Notes: generated by a model from the letters alone, not told the origin. A DNA stretch of 64,000 nucleotides from Morococcus cerebrosus (GCF_022749515.1 NZ_CP094242.1:2510277-2574276), one strand, 5' to 3'. Positions 25,613 through 34,956 are shown, counted from the first letter of the stretch. Program-made: numbers and translations.

Positions 25613-26224
25613 TTAATGATTTTTCGGCCCGCCGGTTTGCCCGCCTGAATCGCCGTCATGGATGTGCTTGCCGATGTTGATGCCGTTGACGATGAGGTCG
25701 CCGGTGATGTTGACTCTACCGTTGATATTTGCCGCATCGCCGCCGCCGTCATTGCTGGCCGTCAAACCTGCGGTATAAGTCAACATCCCTTTTACTGTCG
25801 CATCGCCCGTGATTTCTATCTCCGGCGATTGGATGTCTACTTTTTTCGCCGCTTTGATTCGGACTTCGCCCGGCGTCTCAACGACTACTTCGCCGCTACT
25901 GCGATCATGTGAGATGACCGTGCCGTTGGTAAACCGTTTGACCCATTTGTTTTGGTCGGATACCGGCGGTTTGTCTGCGGCATTATAAATCGCGCCGACA
26001 ACGCAGCCGGTCTCACCCCGCACATCCAGCAGGCAGACAACCAACTCGCCTACATCAGGGAGGCTGTAAAACCGGTTGCCGCCCGCCGCAGGTGTCGCCA
26101 TAGGCAGCCAGTCGGTTTCCATGTCATCGAGTACGGGAATTTTGACCCGCAAACTGTGCGCCGCTGCATCAATCGCCGATACAATGCCGAATTGCATCGT
26201 TGCTGTAAAATCATGGGTTTGCAT
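25613..26224 (-). CDS. Baseplate spike/hub protein, Mu gp45 (gpV) family
   Basis: This gives 203 residues from ATG 26224, preceded by GAGGATAAAAAT; an upstream ATG at 26248 is inside the previous gene. The OB-fold region DWLPMATPAAGGNRFYSLPDVGELVVCLLDV and the beta-prism repeats (VRIKAAKKVDIQSPEIEITGDATV) are typical. The C-terminus IGKHIHDGDSGGQTGGPKNH contains an H-x-H as in the iron-binding spike tips of P2 V and Mu gp45. It pierces the outer membrane. Confidence 0.92.
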   Translation of the reverse strand: MQTHDFTATMQFGIVSAIDAAAHSLRVKIPVLDDMETDWLPMATPAAGGNRFYSLPDVGELVVCLLDVRGETGCVVGAIYNAADKPPVSDQNKWVKRFTNGTVISHDRSSGEVVVETPGEVRIKAAKKVDIQSPEIEITGDATVKGMLTYTAGLTASNDGGGDAANINGRVNITGDLIVNGINIGKHIHDGDSGGQTGGPKNH

Positions 26225-27308
26225 TATTTTTATCCTCGTCTGCGACATACTCCGTCATTTTGATCTCCAATTCGGTCGTCCATCCGCCGTGGCGTGTGAA
26301 ATCATGTCTTGATTGCTTGACCAGATATTTACCCGAGAACTTGCCAAATTCTTTAAGCCGTACCATTTGACCTGCCACCAACAGTGCATTGCCGACCAGT
26401 GTAACGGTACCCGCACATTGGTCGTCCTGCGCATCCGCCAATTTGGCATCTGCCCTGGCATTTAATTGCGCCGCGCTCTCACCCTTATTCGGCACGATAC
26501 GCAATGTATCGCCCGTACTGCCGTGTTTGGCTTTGCCGCGTCTTGATTTACTACTGCGGCTGGCCGACACGGTCTGTTTAGATTTTGGGTCATAGCCTTT
26601 GACATCTACTTTAGACGGGACCCCCTTAATCAAATCGCGCAGGCGGATACGGATGATGTCCTCGGGCAACAATACGGCAACGGCAGGACGCTGTTTTAGT
26701 TCGGCATTATCGGCAAAGACCAGCTTATTTCCGACAATTTTAAAGCTGTGGCCATACTCCTGCGCCAAACGTGCTAAAAACTCGATATCACGCTCTTGGT
26801 ACTGCGTCACACGTTTGATGGGGATATTTTTGACCGTACCCGTTACCTCCAGCTTCAAACGGCCTGCCACCTGACGAACGATGGCAGCCAGAGTCGTGTT
26901 TTCATACGCCTTACCGCGCAAAGTGCGGCTAGACTTGGTAATCCCGGTCGATAGGGCCTTCAGGCTGACAGTCGACGGCGGATGGTTGTACTCAATCTCA
27001 GCAATCTCAAATTTGCCAAAAGACAACAGCCCGGTAAATTGGTCTCCCAAGCTCAAAGACAAAGCATCGCCCTGTTCAGGATACCAATTACGCAGCCAGC
27101 GTCCGTCCGCATCCTCAAACTCAACCTGCAACTCATCCGACTGCCCCTCAAGGTAATCGGTATAACTGAACGAAATCAGATAAGGCGCGACATCTGCCGT
27201 TATATCCTTGTCTTCGTAAGACAGGACAAAATCGGGCATGGTAACCGGATGGGTACTGCCGCCACCGTCAAGGCCTTTTGATTTTAAAAACGCACCTAAC
27301 GCATCCAC
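26211..27308 (-). CDS. Tail hub protein, Mu gpP / P2 gpD family
   Basis: This gives 365 residues. LISFSYTDYLEGQSDELQVEFEDADGRW and the later QYQERDIEFLARLAQEYGHSFKIVGNKLVF match the late control D/VgrG-like hub fold. An SKQTVSASRSSKSRRGKAKHG basic insert is present. It overlaps both neighbours. It forms the trimeric hub between tube and spike. Confidence 0.9.
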   Translation of the reverse strand: MDALGAFLKSKGLDGGGSTHPVTMPDFVLSYEDKDITADVAPYLISFSYTDYLEGQSDELQVEFEDADGRWLRNWYPEQGDALSLSLGDQFTGLLSFGKFEIAEIEYNHPPSTVSLKALSTGITKSSRTLRGKAYENTTLAAIVRQVAGRLKLEVTGTVKNIPIKRVTQYQERDIEFLARLAQEYGHSFKIVGNKLVFADNAELKQRPAVAVLLPEDIIRIRLRDLIKGVPSKVDVKGYDPKSKQTVSASRSSKSRRGKAKHGSTGDTLRIVPNKGESAAQLNARADAKLADAQDDQCAGTVTLVGNALLVAGQMVRLKEFGKFSGKYLVKQSRHDFTRHGGWTTELEIKMTEYVADEDKNNANP

Positions 27309-27517
27309 GGCGGCAGCTCCTCTTGGTTGTTCTTCGGTTTGGTTTCGAGTACGGGGACAAAGACCGTGAGGCCGCCCGTAAACTCCTCCGCCAACGGCAA
27401 GTGAGGATTGGCCGCAATCAGGCCGTCAATCAACAGCGCATTGCCATAATGCTTATGCGCAATCAAATCCCAGCGGTCGCCGTCTTGGGTGGTGTAGCGT
27501 ATTACCGCACTCATCAT
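27296..27517 (-). CDS. Tail protein X (LysM-like)
   Basis: This gives 73 residues: YTTQDGDRWDLIAHKHYGN ... LTVFVPVLE is a minimal LysM-type fold, as in P2 gpX. It overlaps the upstream N gene (ATGATGA at 27512-27517) and the gpP gene; position between N and P is conserved. Confidence 0.85.
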   Translation of the reverse strand: MMSAVIRYTTQDGDRWDLIAHKHYGNALLIDGLIAANPHLPLAEEFTGGLTVFVPVLETKPKNNQEELPPWMR

Positions 27518-28413
27518 TTATCCTTTCTTGCCGCCAGCCAGCCGGTCAAAGCCTGGGCAGCGACAGAACCGTTTGCCATCGCATCAGATGCCTCGGCAAC
27601 ACCGTCCCCGACGGCAGCCAGCCAGCCGCCGATGGAGCCGCTCTCATACCCGTCACGCAATGCCCCGACGGCACCGCCCAGCCTGTTGGCCGCTTGCCCT
27701 GCCTGTAATGCAAATTCAGCCGCACCTTTAAGGTCTCCGAAAATCGCCGTTACTTCGGGCAAGGCATTGAGCCGTCCTAAAGTGCTGCCGCCGATATTGA
27801 GTGCGTCCCCCAACAGGTTTAATGCCCCTGACGGGTCGTTTTTCAGATTTTTGGCAGCCTGTATCAGATTCTGCATATCGCTGATGCCCGCTTCGGCGGC
27901 GCGGTAAATTTTCACACCTTTTTCCACCGCCGAAATCAATTTGCCCGCTTTTGCCTGCACGCTCTCCGGCAATAAGGACAGGAGCGGATTTTGACCACCC
28001 GACTTGACTGCCGGGGTCGGGAGCGGATTATTCGGGTCGCCGACAAACTGGGTCAGCTCCACATCCAACTCACGCGCCGCCGTCCGGCCTTGCGCGTCCT
28101 GAATCAACGTGCGCTCCGTCAGCCGCTCAAGCACAAACCATCCGACAAACCGGCCGCTGCCGTAAACCAAAGACACCGCCTGCTGCGCCTCCAAAGCCGA
28201 CAGCAGACCCTTATACGCCGTATCGGGATTACCCAGCCGCCAATGCAACTTGAGTGAGAAACGCAGTGTCGTCAGTTCGTTTTGCAAGGCCTGAAGGCGC
28301 GGACGGCCTTTCAATACCTCATGTTTGGCAAAATTGGCGGCATGCTGAGTTTCCAAAGATGTAAAGCTGTTTAAAAGCTCAAAGCGTACCTCGCCCAACA
28401 TCGCATACATCAA
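27514..28413 (-). CDS. Tail/DNA circularisation-type protein (Mu gpN / P2 gpU-like)
   Basis: This gives 299 residues. The N-terminal ~100 residues (ALLGEVRFELLNSFTSLE-type start, LKLHWRLGNPDTAYKGLLSALEAQQAVSLVYG) match the P2 gpU tail terminator fold. The rest is helical, Ala/Gly-rich. It overlaps the tape measure gene by 4 bases. Order tape measure-N-X-P is that of Mu-like phages. Confidence 0.8.
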   Translation of the reverse strand: MMYAMLGEVRFELLNSFTSLETQHAANFAKHEVLKGRPRLQALQNELTTLRFSLKLHWRLGNPDTAYKGLLSALEAQQAVSLVYGSGRFVGWFVLERLTERTLIQDAQGRTAARELDVELTQFVGDPNNPLPTPAVKSGGQNPLLSLLPESVQAKAGKLISAVEKGVKIYRAAEAGISDMQNLIQAAKNLKNDPSGALNLLGDALNIGGSTLGRLNALPEVTAIFGDLKGAAEFALQAGQAANRLGGAVGALRDGYESGSIGGWLAAVGDGVAEASDAMANGSVAAQALTGWLAARKDK

Positions 28414-30659
28414 TAAGCCCTCCGTGCTTTGTCGTCCATCATGCGGCGAAACATTGCCTCAAATTCACGCAAACCGATTTGCAGCGCAGCCTCAATCTGC
28501 TGAGGATTACCGCCCGGCGCATTGATGGTTGGGTTGTAATTGATGGTCATCCCACCCGTTGACTGGGAGCTGCGCGCATCCGCAAATGCAGCGCGGCCAG
28601 ATGATACCCGAGCCGCCATTTGTCCCATATGGTTTGCAAAACCACTTTTCAGACGACCGGCTACACCGGCCATCGAGGCAATAGGACTCGCCGCGCCCCT
28701 GTCCAAGCCGATTTGCAGACCGTCCATCATCCATCCGCCAAATCGGCGGAAAACGCGGCTGGGCGAGTGGATGCCCATCACACCCGCAAATGTTTGTTTG
28801 AGCGATGCCGCCTTTTCGGCAAACCATGCCTTGACCGCCTCAAATTTAGATTTAAGGCCGGACCACAACCCTTGGATGATATTTGCGCCAAACTGTGCGA
28901 AGCTGGACGGCAACTGTACGCCGAACCAAGACATAACGCCGCGGAATACCTGATAAAACAGATTAAGCGGCGACCACCTGAGTATCTGCGCCGAGATATT
29001 GCCGATACCGCCGCCGAAATAAGCTTTGATGCGCTCCCAGCAAGCACCGAAAAAAGACACAATAGTATTGACTACGCCGCCGACAAAAACGCCCAGGCCT
29101 TGCCACAATGCTTTCGCACCGGCAACTACGGCATCCCAGTTGCGGTAGAGCATATAGGCGGCGACACCGAGCAGGGTCAGCGCGATCCCGATAGGGGTTG
29201 TCAACAGCATCATGCCAAGTTTTACAAACGCACTTCCAACCATAGGTAGGAATCGGATAATTTGTAACAATACCCGACTAAATAACCATCCTACGCTCCT
29301 CATAACCTTAAACGCTGTAAAGAGTGGCGACATTGCCCGCGCAGCGACAATCCAACTTATAGACAGGACGCCTATCAACGCTGTAAGTCCTGAAAATCCG
29401 ACCACGACCCCTGCAAGAATGCCGCCCAATATCAACAGACTATCGACCAAAGCGGGATTGGCGGCGGCAAAATCCGTCAACTCCTGTATGAAGCCTGCAA
29501 GAGCTGAGGATACTTTGCTGATAACGGGCAACAGCCGCTCTCCGACAACTGTCATCAGCTCGCTGAAACTGTTTTTGAGCAGTGCCAGGCCGTTTTCGGT
29601 TGTTCCGGAACGGGCGGAAAATTCTTTATCCATACTCCCTATGAAAGAAGCTTTTCCGTCTTTGCCCGTTTTTTTGAGCTCCTCAATGGATTTCCGATAG
29701 GTATCCAGGCCGCCGACCAAAGCAGCGACGTCATCCGCATACTCCAAGCCGAATAAATCGACCAGTGCGCCCATTTGATTTTCTTTTGGCAGTTTTTCTA
29801 CCTGTTTCAGAAAATCCATCAAAGCCTGCTCGCCGTTTTGCGCAATCGCCTTTTTCAGCGACTTGGATTCTAATCCCATATTTTTCAGAGCTTTTTGAAA
29901 CTTTGCCCCCTGCTTGTCGGCCGTCATCAGTTTGGTCAGCATGCCGTTTATTGACGTACCCGCCACTTCAGGTGAGCGTCCGAGCGCAATAAAGGCGTTG
30001 GACAAAGAGGCCGTCTGAAGCTCGGTCAAGCCGAACTGTTTCGCCACGCCGCCAACACGCCCCAAAGTATTGACAATATCGGCGGCTTTGGCAGGGCTGC
30101 TGTTCGACAATTGGTTGACAGCATCACCCAGTTTGTCGATTTGGGAAATCGGTATCTTATAAATGTTGGCCAGCTTCGCCATGCTGTCGCCCGCCTGCTC
30201 GGCAGACATATCGAACGCAACACCCATCTTGGCAATTGTTGTAGTAAATGATTTAAGGTCTTTCTCGGCAATGCCGAGCTGGCCACCGGATGCCGCAATT
30301 CCCGCCAACTCTTCTTTTGACATTGGAATGGTTCTAGTCATTTCCAAAATGTCTTTTTTCAGATTTTTAAAACCTTCAGGAGATTCGAAATCCACCACTT
30401 TTTTAACATTCGCCATAGCAGATTCGAATTTGATTGCTTCTTCTGACAGCCCCATGACCGCCCCGGATACAGCTTTGATGCTGCTGACCGCGCTGGACGC
30501 TGCAACAAGCGTACCTGCCCCCAATACAGACAGCTTCTTGCCTGTACTAATTGCATCACTTTTAAGCATTCCTATGGCGGCCCGCAGATTCTTTAGACCT
30601 GCCAAAGCTCCGCCTACGGTTGCTCCGACAGTAATCGCTATTGCCAAATTGGATGACAT
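28410..30659 (-). CDS. Tail tape measure protein
   Basis: This gives 749 residues. TIPMSKEELAGIAASGGQLGIAEKDL and the following ~200 residues are the conserved core of the TP901/P2 gpT tape-measure family. Two or three strongly hydrophobic segments lie at about 400-520 (LLILGGILAGVVVGFSGLTA and others), and a GIHSPSRVFRRFGGWMMDG motif near 640, common in long-tail tape measures. It sets tail length and is ejected on infection. Confidence 0.93.
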   Translation of the reverse strand: MSSNLAIAITVGATVGGALAGLKNLRAAIGMLKSDAISTGKKLSVLGAGTLVAASSAVSSIKAVSGAVMGLSEEAIKFESAMANVKKVVDFESPEGFKNLKKDILEMTRTIPMSKEELAGIAASGGQLGIAEKDLKSFTTTIAKMGVAFDMSAEQAGDSMAKLANIYKIPISQIDKLGDAVNQLSNSSPAKAADIVNTLGRVGGVAKQFGLTELQTASLSNAFIALGRSPEVAGTSINGMLTKLMTADKQGAKFQKALKNMGLESKSLKKAIAQNGEQALMDFLKQVEKLPKENQMGALVDLFGLEYADDVAALVGGLDTYRKSIEELKKTGKDGKASFIGSMDKEFSARSGTTENGLALLKNSFSELMTVVGERLLPVISKVSSALAGFIQELTDFAAANPALVDSLLILGGILAGVVVGFSGLTALIGVLSISWIVAARAMSPLFTAFKVMRSVGWLFSRVLLQIIRFLPMVGSAFVKLGMMLLTTPIGIALTLLGVAAYMLYRNWDAVVAGAKALWQGLGVFVGGVVNTIVSFFGACWERIKAYFGGGIGNISAQILRWSPLNLFYQVFRGVMSWFGVQLPSSFAQFGANIIQGLWSGLKSKFEAVKAWFAEKAASLKQTFAGVMGIHSPSRVFRRFGGWMMDGLQIGLDRGAASPIASMAGVAGRLKSGFANHMGQMAARVSSGRAAFADARSSQSTGGMTINYNPTINAPGGNPQQIEAALQIGLREFEAMFRRMMDDKARRAY

Positions 30660-30708
30660 AGGTTAGAGTCCTAGTAACTAATAATTTAATGGGCGGGTAA
30701 GGGTAAAA

Positions 30709-30903
30709 ATGCAAGCATTGTTTGATTATCTGAATGATCTGATTTCACTATTCGGCTATGTATGCGGATTTATCGTTTGGGGCGTTATTTCGATTTTTGC
30801 CTACCATTTCTATCCTGTTACAACCACTGTAGTCGGCGTAGTAATCGGCATCGGTTTCCTAATCGGGTGTTTTGAGACAGTCCGGACCCGTCTGAAAACG
30901 TAA
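30709..30903 (+). CDS. Small two-helix membrane protein, plus strand inside the tail operon
   Basis: This gives 64 residues with two hydrophobic segments (GYVCGFIVWGVISIFAYHFY and TTTVVGVVIGIGFLIGCF). An RBS-like GGGTAAGGG precedes the ATG. It is transcribed opposite to the tail genes, between the tape measure and the tail chaperones, a place where some phages carry lysogeny-expressed superinfection-exclusion proteins. Function unknown; expression from the lysogen is a guess. Confidence 0.6.
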   Translation: MQALFDYLNDLISLFGYVCGFIVWGVISIFAYHFYPVTTTVVGVVIGIGFLIGCFETVRTRLKT

Positions 30904-30907
30904 ATTC

Positions 30908-31150
30908 CTACATAGTCTTACGAAAGCCCGCCTTAATTTGGCGGGCTGCTTCTTTATGCCAATCTTCAAATTCTTCAAGCGTCATCGCGTAAATATCCTG
31001 CACACTCCAGCCAAACCACCATGCCAAATCGGCACACGCCGACAGTAATTCGTGGTTTGCTTCTTGACCGCTTTTATATTCAGACCTGCTCCGTTTCGCT
31101 GCGAAATGTAGCCTGTACAGCCTCCAAGTCCTGCAAATCCAGCTCGTCTA
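30908..31150 (-). CDS. Tail assembly chaperone, frameshift extension (Mu gp42 / P2 gpE-like)
   Basis: The frame has no start codon of its own but is open from the TAG near 31152 to the stop at 30908-30910, overlapping the end of gp41. It encodes ... EYKSGQEANHELLSACADL then LAWWFGWSVQDIYAMTLEEF and DWHKEAARQIKAGFRKTM, the typical gpE-like chaperone sequence. Its frame is +1 (= -2) relative to gp41, and Mu is reported to use a -2 shift here. Confidence 0.7.
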
Positions 31151-31364
31151 AATCTTCCGGAACTAGCCCTGTGACTCGTGCCACAAGCATCAAACCCTGT
31201 TCCACTTCGCTGCCAATGTGCATTACTGCGCGCAAATCGCCGACGCGCGGGCGACGAACCTCCAGCTCCGACAGAACTTGTCCGGTCGCCAAGCGCACGG
31301 GATATTTCAGTTTCACAACGGTATTTACACCCAAATCCGCCTGCATCTGTTTTGCTTCGTTCAT
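31080..31364 (-). CDS. Tail assembly chaperone, Mu gp41 family
   Basis: This gives 94 residues from ATG 31364 behind GGAGAACGAA; the longer frame to 31418 runs into the hairpin. KYPVRLATGQVLSELEVRRPRVGDLRA is the P2 gpE/Mu gp41 family core. Together with the overlapping gp42 frame it would give a short and a long chaperone that coat the tape measure protein. Confidence 0.88.
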   Translation of the reverse strand: MNEAKQMQADLGVNTVVKLKYPVRLATGQVLSELEVRRPRVGDLRAVMHIGSEVEQGLMLVARVTGLVPEDLDELDLQDLEAVQATFRSETEQV

Positions 31365-31386
31365 TTCGTTCTCCAAAAATAAAAAA

Positions 31387-31410
31387 AAATCACCGTATCG
31401 GAACGGTGAT
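31387..31410 (-). terminator. Hairpin with T-run between tube and gp41 genes
   Basis: AATCACCGT / ACGGTGATT stem followed on the minus strand by T8. A DUS (AAGGTCGTCTGAA, 31418-31430) and CGGCTTTTAATCCG lie just upstream, the same arrangement as before gp46 and the protease gene. Could attenuate transcription into gp41. Confidence 0.65.
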
Positions 31411-31454
31411 TGTGTCAAAGGTCGTCTGAAACGGCTTTTAATCCGATTTAAAGA

Positions 31455-31970
31455 TTAAGCGCCAATGTTTTTACGCATTTGGCTCAAAACGTCCTGACCG
31501 TCTACGCGGTAGATGTTTTTCATCGCGTTGTAGTACAGCACTTCTCGACCACCGACGACTTGGCGGACTTCTGTCGCCTGGTAGGTTGAGCTAAATTCCG
31601 CCTTTTCCTTAGGCTTGTAACCGCCCAAGGCGTTTTTTGAAAACATCGCCGTTACCGTAGTTACGATGGGGACTTCTTCCGCCAAACCTGCTGAATTAAA
31701 GGTTTGCAGGTTGCCGCGCACCATCAGTTGCACAGCCTTGAATGGGTTGGATGCCTTTTTCGCCACCTCAGGATAAAAGCTGTTCCAGGTAACTTCGCCT
31801 TCCAGCGCCTCAACGCCGTTTGGCAGTTTGATGGTGCCAACCATACCTAAACCGGTAAAGTCGTCCTGGCCAAACTCAAACTCAGGCAGCTTAAACTCGG
31901 ATGCATTGCCCAAAAGGCTGTTGCCGTCGATATAGATATTGGCATTGTAGATTGCATTGATTGCAGACAT
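31455..31970 (-). CDS. Tail tube protein (Mu gpM family)
   Basis: This gives 171 residues. IYIDGNSLLGNASEFKLPEFEFGQDDFTGLGMVG and VQLMVRGNLQTFNS match the contractile-tail tube family. It is 22 bases downstream of the sheath gene, the invariant order. Confidence 0.92.
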   Translation of the reverse strand: MSAINAIYNANIYIDGNSLLGNASEFKLPEFEFGQDDFTGLGMVGTIKLPNGVEALEGEVTWNSFYPEVAKKASNPFKAVQLMVRGNLQTFNSAGLAEEVPIVTTVTAMFSKNALGGYKPKEKAEFSSTYQATEVRQVVGGREVLYYNAMKNIYRVDGQDVLSQMRKNIGA

Positions 31971-31992
31971 ATTTCTTCCTTTTCAGCCGACC

Positions 31993-33396
31993 TTAGTTAG
32001 CCACCAAATTGATAAGATACTTGCGGGTCATCACGCTGGTATTGGTAATACGCTCGGCCGGCAGTTTCGGCGTGTAGTCGTAAACGATGGGGACCTGACC
32101 TTTGCTAAACGCATCGACTAAATCGTATTCATAGTCCAAATCCACCGAGAAGCCCACAATAGATTTAAGCGTAGACATATAGGTGCGGACGCTCTCAAGC
32201 AGGCTGTCAATCAAGGCATTCGGATCGTCTGCATCAATCGGTTTATCAACATACTGCAACTCTAAACGACGGATAGACTCGTCAATAATGTCGCCGGTGC
32301 GTTGCGCCACTTCAAAGTTTTTAATATGCGATGTAGTCGGGAAGCAGGCAAGGCGGTTACCCCACATACGATAGCCTGTACCGTAGGAATTGAAGACAGT
32401 CGTAATGCCTTTTTCATTCAGACGGTTGGTTTCGGACTGCGGGTCGTCCGCACGGGCGGTCAGACCGATTTCCACGCCCGTTACGCCCAAGAGCTCGCGG
32501 TTTGAGATGCTGAACCAGTAGCCCTGTTCCACATCGGTTTTCATGCGAAGACCTGCGGCGTGGGTGGCAAGATTTTCGAGGCCGAGCAAACCGACGACAT
32601 GTGGATAAAAGAGCTGGCAGCGGTCGGAAGATGTCTGGAAATTAATCGTACCCAACGGACCACGACCTTCGAGAGCTTTGCTCAGGCTCGTACCTTGCGG
32701 AGCCGCCACATAAGCAATGGCCTTCAGCTTACCGGCAATGACTTCCATTGCCGCGCGCACATTGGCATAGCGGTCAAAGTCAGGTGCAATAATGATTTTA
32801 GCGTCCGCACCTTGGCGGTTAAAGCCTTCGGTCAACAGCTCCAGCCCCGTGCGCTTGCCGGTGGCGGCAATATAAGCACCAATGATGTCAGCCGCAGGGA
32901 CTTTGGTCGGGTCGGTGTAGGTATAGCTGATTTTGGGTGAGGTAGGTTTGTTTTTGTAGGCAATCTCACCTGTCAGGGTGTTGATGGTGTAGTGCGTGTT
33001 TTCGGTCAGCGTATTGCCGCCGTCTGTCAGTGTGTAGCCGCTTTGCAGAGCAGGCTTGGCAGTTTTGGCCGTCAAGGTATCAGGATCAACCGTCAATACC
33101 TCGTTGCTGACGGTTGTCTTATGTTTGGCAGGATCGCAAACATTGATGACATAGGCGACACCGCTGCCGTAGCGCGTCCAAATGTGTGCGGCATCCGGCA
33201 GAGTGAAGCCTTGAGCGGTCAGCTCGCCGCCGAATTGGCCAAAGTCTTTCTTCGTTTGACATACCGTCAGCTCATTGACCGCGCCGACCGGCGCAGTGCC
33301 GACGATGGCGGTAATTGCGCCGTCAACGGTATAGACGGGATTGGAGCCGCCGTCGATGCGGATGGTCTCCGTGCCGTGATGGTAGGCTGCTGCCAT
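31993..33396 (-). CDS. Tail sheath protein (Mu gpL family)
   Basis: This gives 467 residues, the usual size. TVDGAITAIVGTAPVG near the N-terminus, LLTEGFNRQGADAKIIIAPDF in the middle and RTGDIIDESIRRLELQYVDKP near the C-terminus are typical of Mu-like contractile sheaths. It drives DNA injection. Confidence 0.94.
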   Translation of the reverse strand: MAAAYHHGTETIRIDGGSNPVYTVDGAITAIVGTAPVGAVNELTVCQTKKDFGQFGGELTAQGFTLPDAAHIWTRYGSGVAYVINVCDPAKHKTTVSNEVLTVDPDTLTAKTAKPALQSGYTLTDGGNTLTENTHYTINTLTGEIAYKNKPTSPKISYTYTDPTKVPAADIIGAYIAATGKRTGLELLTEGFNRQGADAKIIIAPDFDRYANVRAAMEVIAGKLKAIAYVAAPQGTSLSKALEGRGPLGTINFQTSSDRCQLFYPHVVGLLGLENLATHAAGLRMKTDVEQGYWFSISNRELLGVTGVEIGLTARADDPQSETNRLNEKGITTVFNSYGTGYRMWGNRLACFPTTSHIKNFEVAQRTGDIIDESIRRLELQYVDKPIDADDPNALIDSLLESVRTYMSTLKSIVGFSVDLDYEYDLVDAFSKGQVPIVYDYTPKLPAERITNTSVMTRKYLINLVAN

Positions 33397-33407
33397 GATG
33401 GATACTC

Positions 33408-33905
33408 CTATTTTTTAGGTTTTAAATCGGGATTGAGGTCTTGGTCGGGTCGGCGGTAGGCGGCGGCATTGAAGAGGGGACGTTTTTCCTCACGGCAGAC
33501 TTCAACCTGCTGAGTCTCAGTCTGCAAGACAAGCTGATACTGCCATGCGCCCGCATCCTCGGCTAAAAACTCCTCACTGATAAGGTGGCAGGGCTGGCAG
33601 TTCGGCGGCGCGAAACCAACCATAGCAAGACGTGTCTCATCTAAAATCGCCAGCGTGCCGTCATCCGCATTAAGGCTGCTGCCAAAAACGGTCAACATCA
33701 GCCTGACATCACGCTGCTGCGCAATACGGCCGAGCTGCTCAATATCGCCGAATTTGCTGCCGCCGTAGCCGACCAAGATTGCCCCGACGGGATGGATAAA
33801 TTGGTATTCGGACGGGCGCTCGGGGAAAGCCTCAACGCTGACCCACGGGATAGCGGCCTGCAAATGCTCTACTACCGCATCAATAATCGGACGTGTCGCG
33901 CTCAT
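33408..33905 (-). CDS. Neck/tail-completion protein, Mu gp37 family
   Basis: This gives 165 residues (SATRPIIDAVVEHLQAAIPWV). YQFIHPVGAILVGYGGSKFG and RDVRLMLTVFGSSL are the Gp37 pattern. It overlaps the gp36 gene by one base and the sheath follows. Probably tail terminator. Confidence 0.85.
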   Translation of the reverse strand: MSATRPIIDAVVEHLQAAIPWVSVEAFPERPSEYQFIHPVGAILVGYGGSKFGDIEQLGRIAQQRDVRLMLTVFGSSLNADDGTLAILDETRLAMVGFAPPNCQPCHLISEEFLAEDAGAWQYQLVLQTETQQVEVCREEKRPLFNAAAYRRPDQDLNPDLKPKK

Positions 33906-34330
33906 CAGTAGCCTCCCAAATCCATTTTGTCGCGCACTCGGACGTGATATGCGCCCGGCTCAGGTTGCGACGGCTTGTCCAATGTAGCGATGCCGATATG
34001 GATTTTGCCGTCGCGAATAGACTCAAGTGTCTTAATGGTAGTGTTGTAGGCGGTTTCCAGCGGCTTTGGAAAGTCGGCGCGGTTGATGCGGCGGCTGTGT
34101 AAAAAATGGCGGGCAATGTTGATGCATAAAGGCTGCAACACCGTCGGCGTTTCTGCCAAAGGCAGCACATATCTGCCACGCAGGTATCCGTCCACCAAAT
34201 CGCAGGCATAACGCACTGCCGCATCAATGACCTGAGCGTCGGGTTCCGTCCCGCGCGCATTGTCGTTGGTCAGTTGCACCAACTCCATTTTGCCCATCGC
34301 AGCCGTCAAATCATCCGCGCCGATATACAT
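33905..34330 (-). CDS. Head-tail connector, Mu gp36 family (DUF1320)
   Basis: This gives 141 residues. VIDAAVRYACDLVDGYLRGRYVLPL and LCINIARHFLHSRR match DUF1320, a connector protein. Its place before gp37 is conserved. Confidence 0.88.
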   Translation of the reverse strand: MYIGADDLTAAMGKMELVQLTNDNARGTEPDAQVIDAAVRYACDLVDGYLRGRYVLPLAETPTVLQPLCINIARHFLHSRRINRADFPKPLETAYNTTIKTLESIRDGKIHIGIATLDKPSQPEPGAYHVRVRDKMDLGGY

Positions 34331-34333
34331 GGC

Positions 34334-34615
34334 TTACTCCGCCTGTTCCGCTGCTGCCGGTTTTTTACCGCGTTTCGGCTTTTCAACTTCGCCTGCCGCG
34401 CCTGCATCATCTGACTGCGTATCTTCGGACGGCGGGGTGTCATTTTGTTGCGCATCCAGCTCTTCGCCGGTTGTCAGTGTCGGGGTAACGTGTGCAGCAA
34501 CCGATTCGTACTGTTCCGCCGTCAATTCGACCGCTTCGCCGGCTTCGACACGAAATTGGTTGCCTTGGGCGTTTTCCAAGATCAACGGAGTGTTTGCGAT
34601 ATAAACTTTAGCCAT
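34334..34615 (-). CDS. Mu gp35-like small head/neck protein
   Basis: This gives 93 residues: a beta N-terminus (YIANTPLILENAQGNQFRVE) and an acidic then basic low-complexity tail (EKPKRGKKPAAAEQAE). It occupies the gp35 position between the decoration-like protein and gp36; function not established. Confidence 0.7.
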   Translation of the reverse strand: MAKVYIANTPLILENAQGNQFRVEAGEAVELTAEQYESVAAHVTPTLTTGEELDAQQNDTPPSEDTQSDDAGAAGEVEKPKRGKKPAAAEQAE

Positions 34616-34617
34616 GA

Positions 34618-34956
34618 TCAGCCTTTCAAAAATACTTGGATGACTTCGCCCGCTGCCGTTGCCGCAGAGCGCGCCGTACCGGCAATCTTGGCATTACCTG
34701 CCGCCTTGACTGCCGCACCTTGCGCATCGGCTGCCACCTCGTCGCCGACGGCAATCGTGCCGCCTGCCTCGACTAAGGCGATACCCAATACATCGACGGC
34801 CAACATTTCGCCCGCATCCGCATCCAAAGTAGCAGTACCCAGCACTTTCACACCGGCGGCTGCCTGTTTGCCCGCGAAATCCACAAAGCGGTTTTTGACC
34901 ACCTTACCTGATGTTTTGACCGTGGTTACCAAGACCACTTGTTTCGTTTGTGCCAT
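34618..34956 (-). CDS. Capsid decoration-like protein (DUF2190)
   Basis: This gives 112 residues. FAGKQAAAGVKVLGTATLDADAGEMLAVDVLG and ALVEAGGTIAVGDEVAADAQG are the DUF2190 pattern, small trimeric-type head fibre/decoration proteins in Mu-like and lambda-like phages. Confidence 0.8.
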   Translation of the reverse strand: MAQTKQVVLVTTVKTSGKVVKNRFVDFAGKQAAAGVKVLGTATLDADAGEMLAVDVLGIALVEAGGTIAVGDEVAADAQGAAVKAAGNAKIAGTARSAATAAGEVIQVFLKG

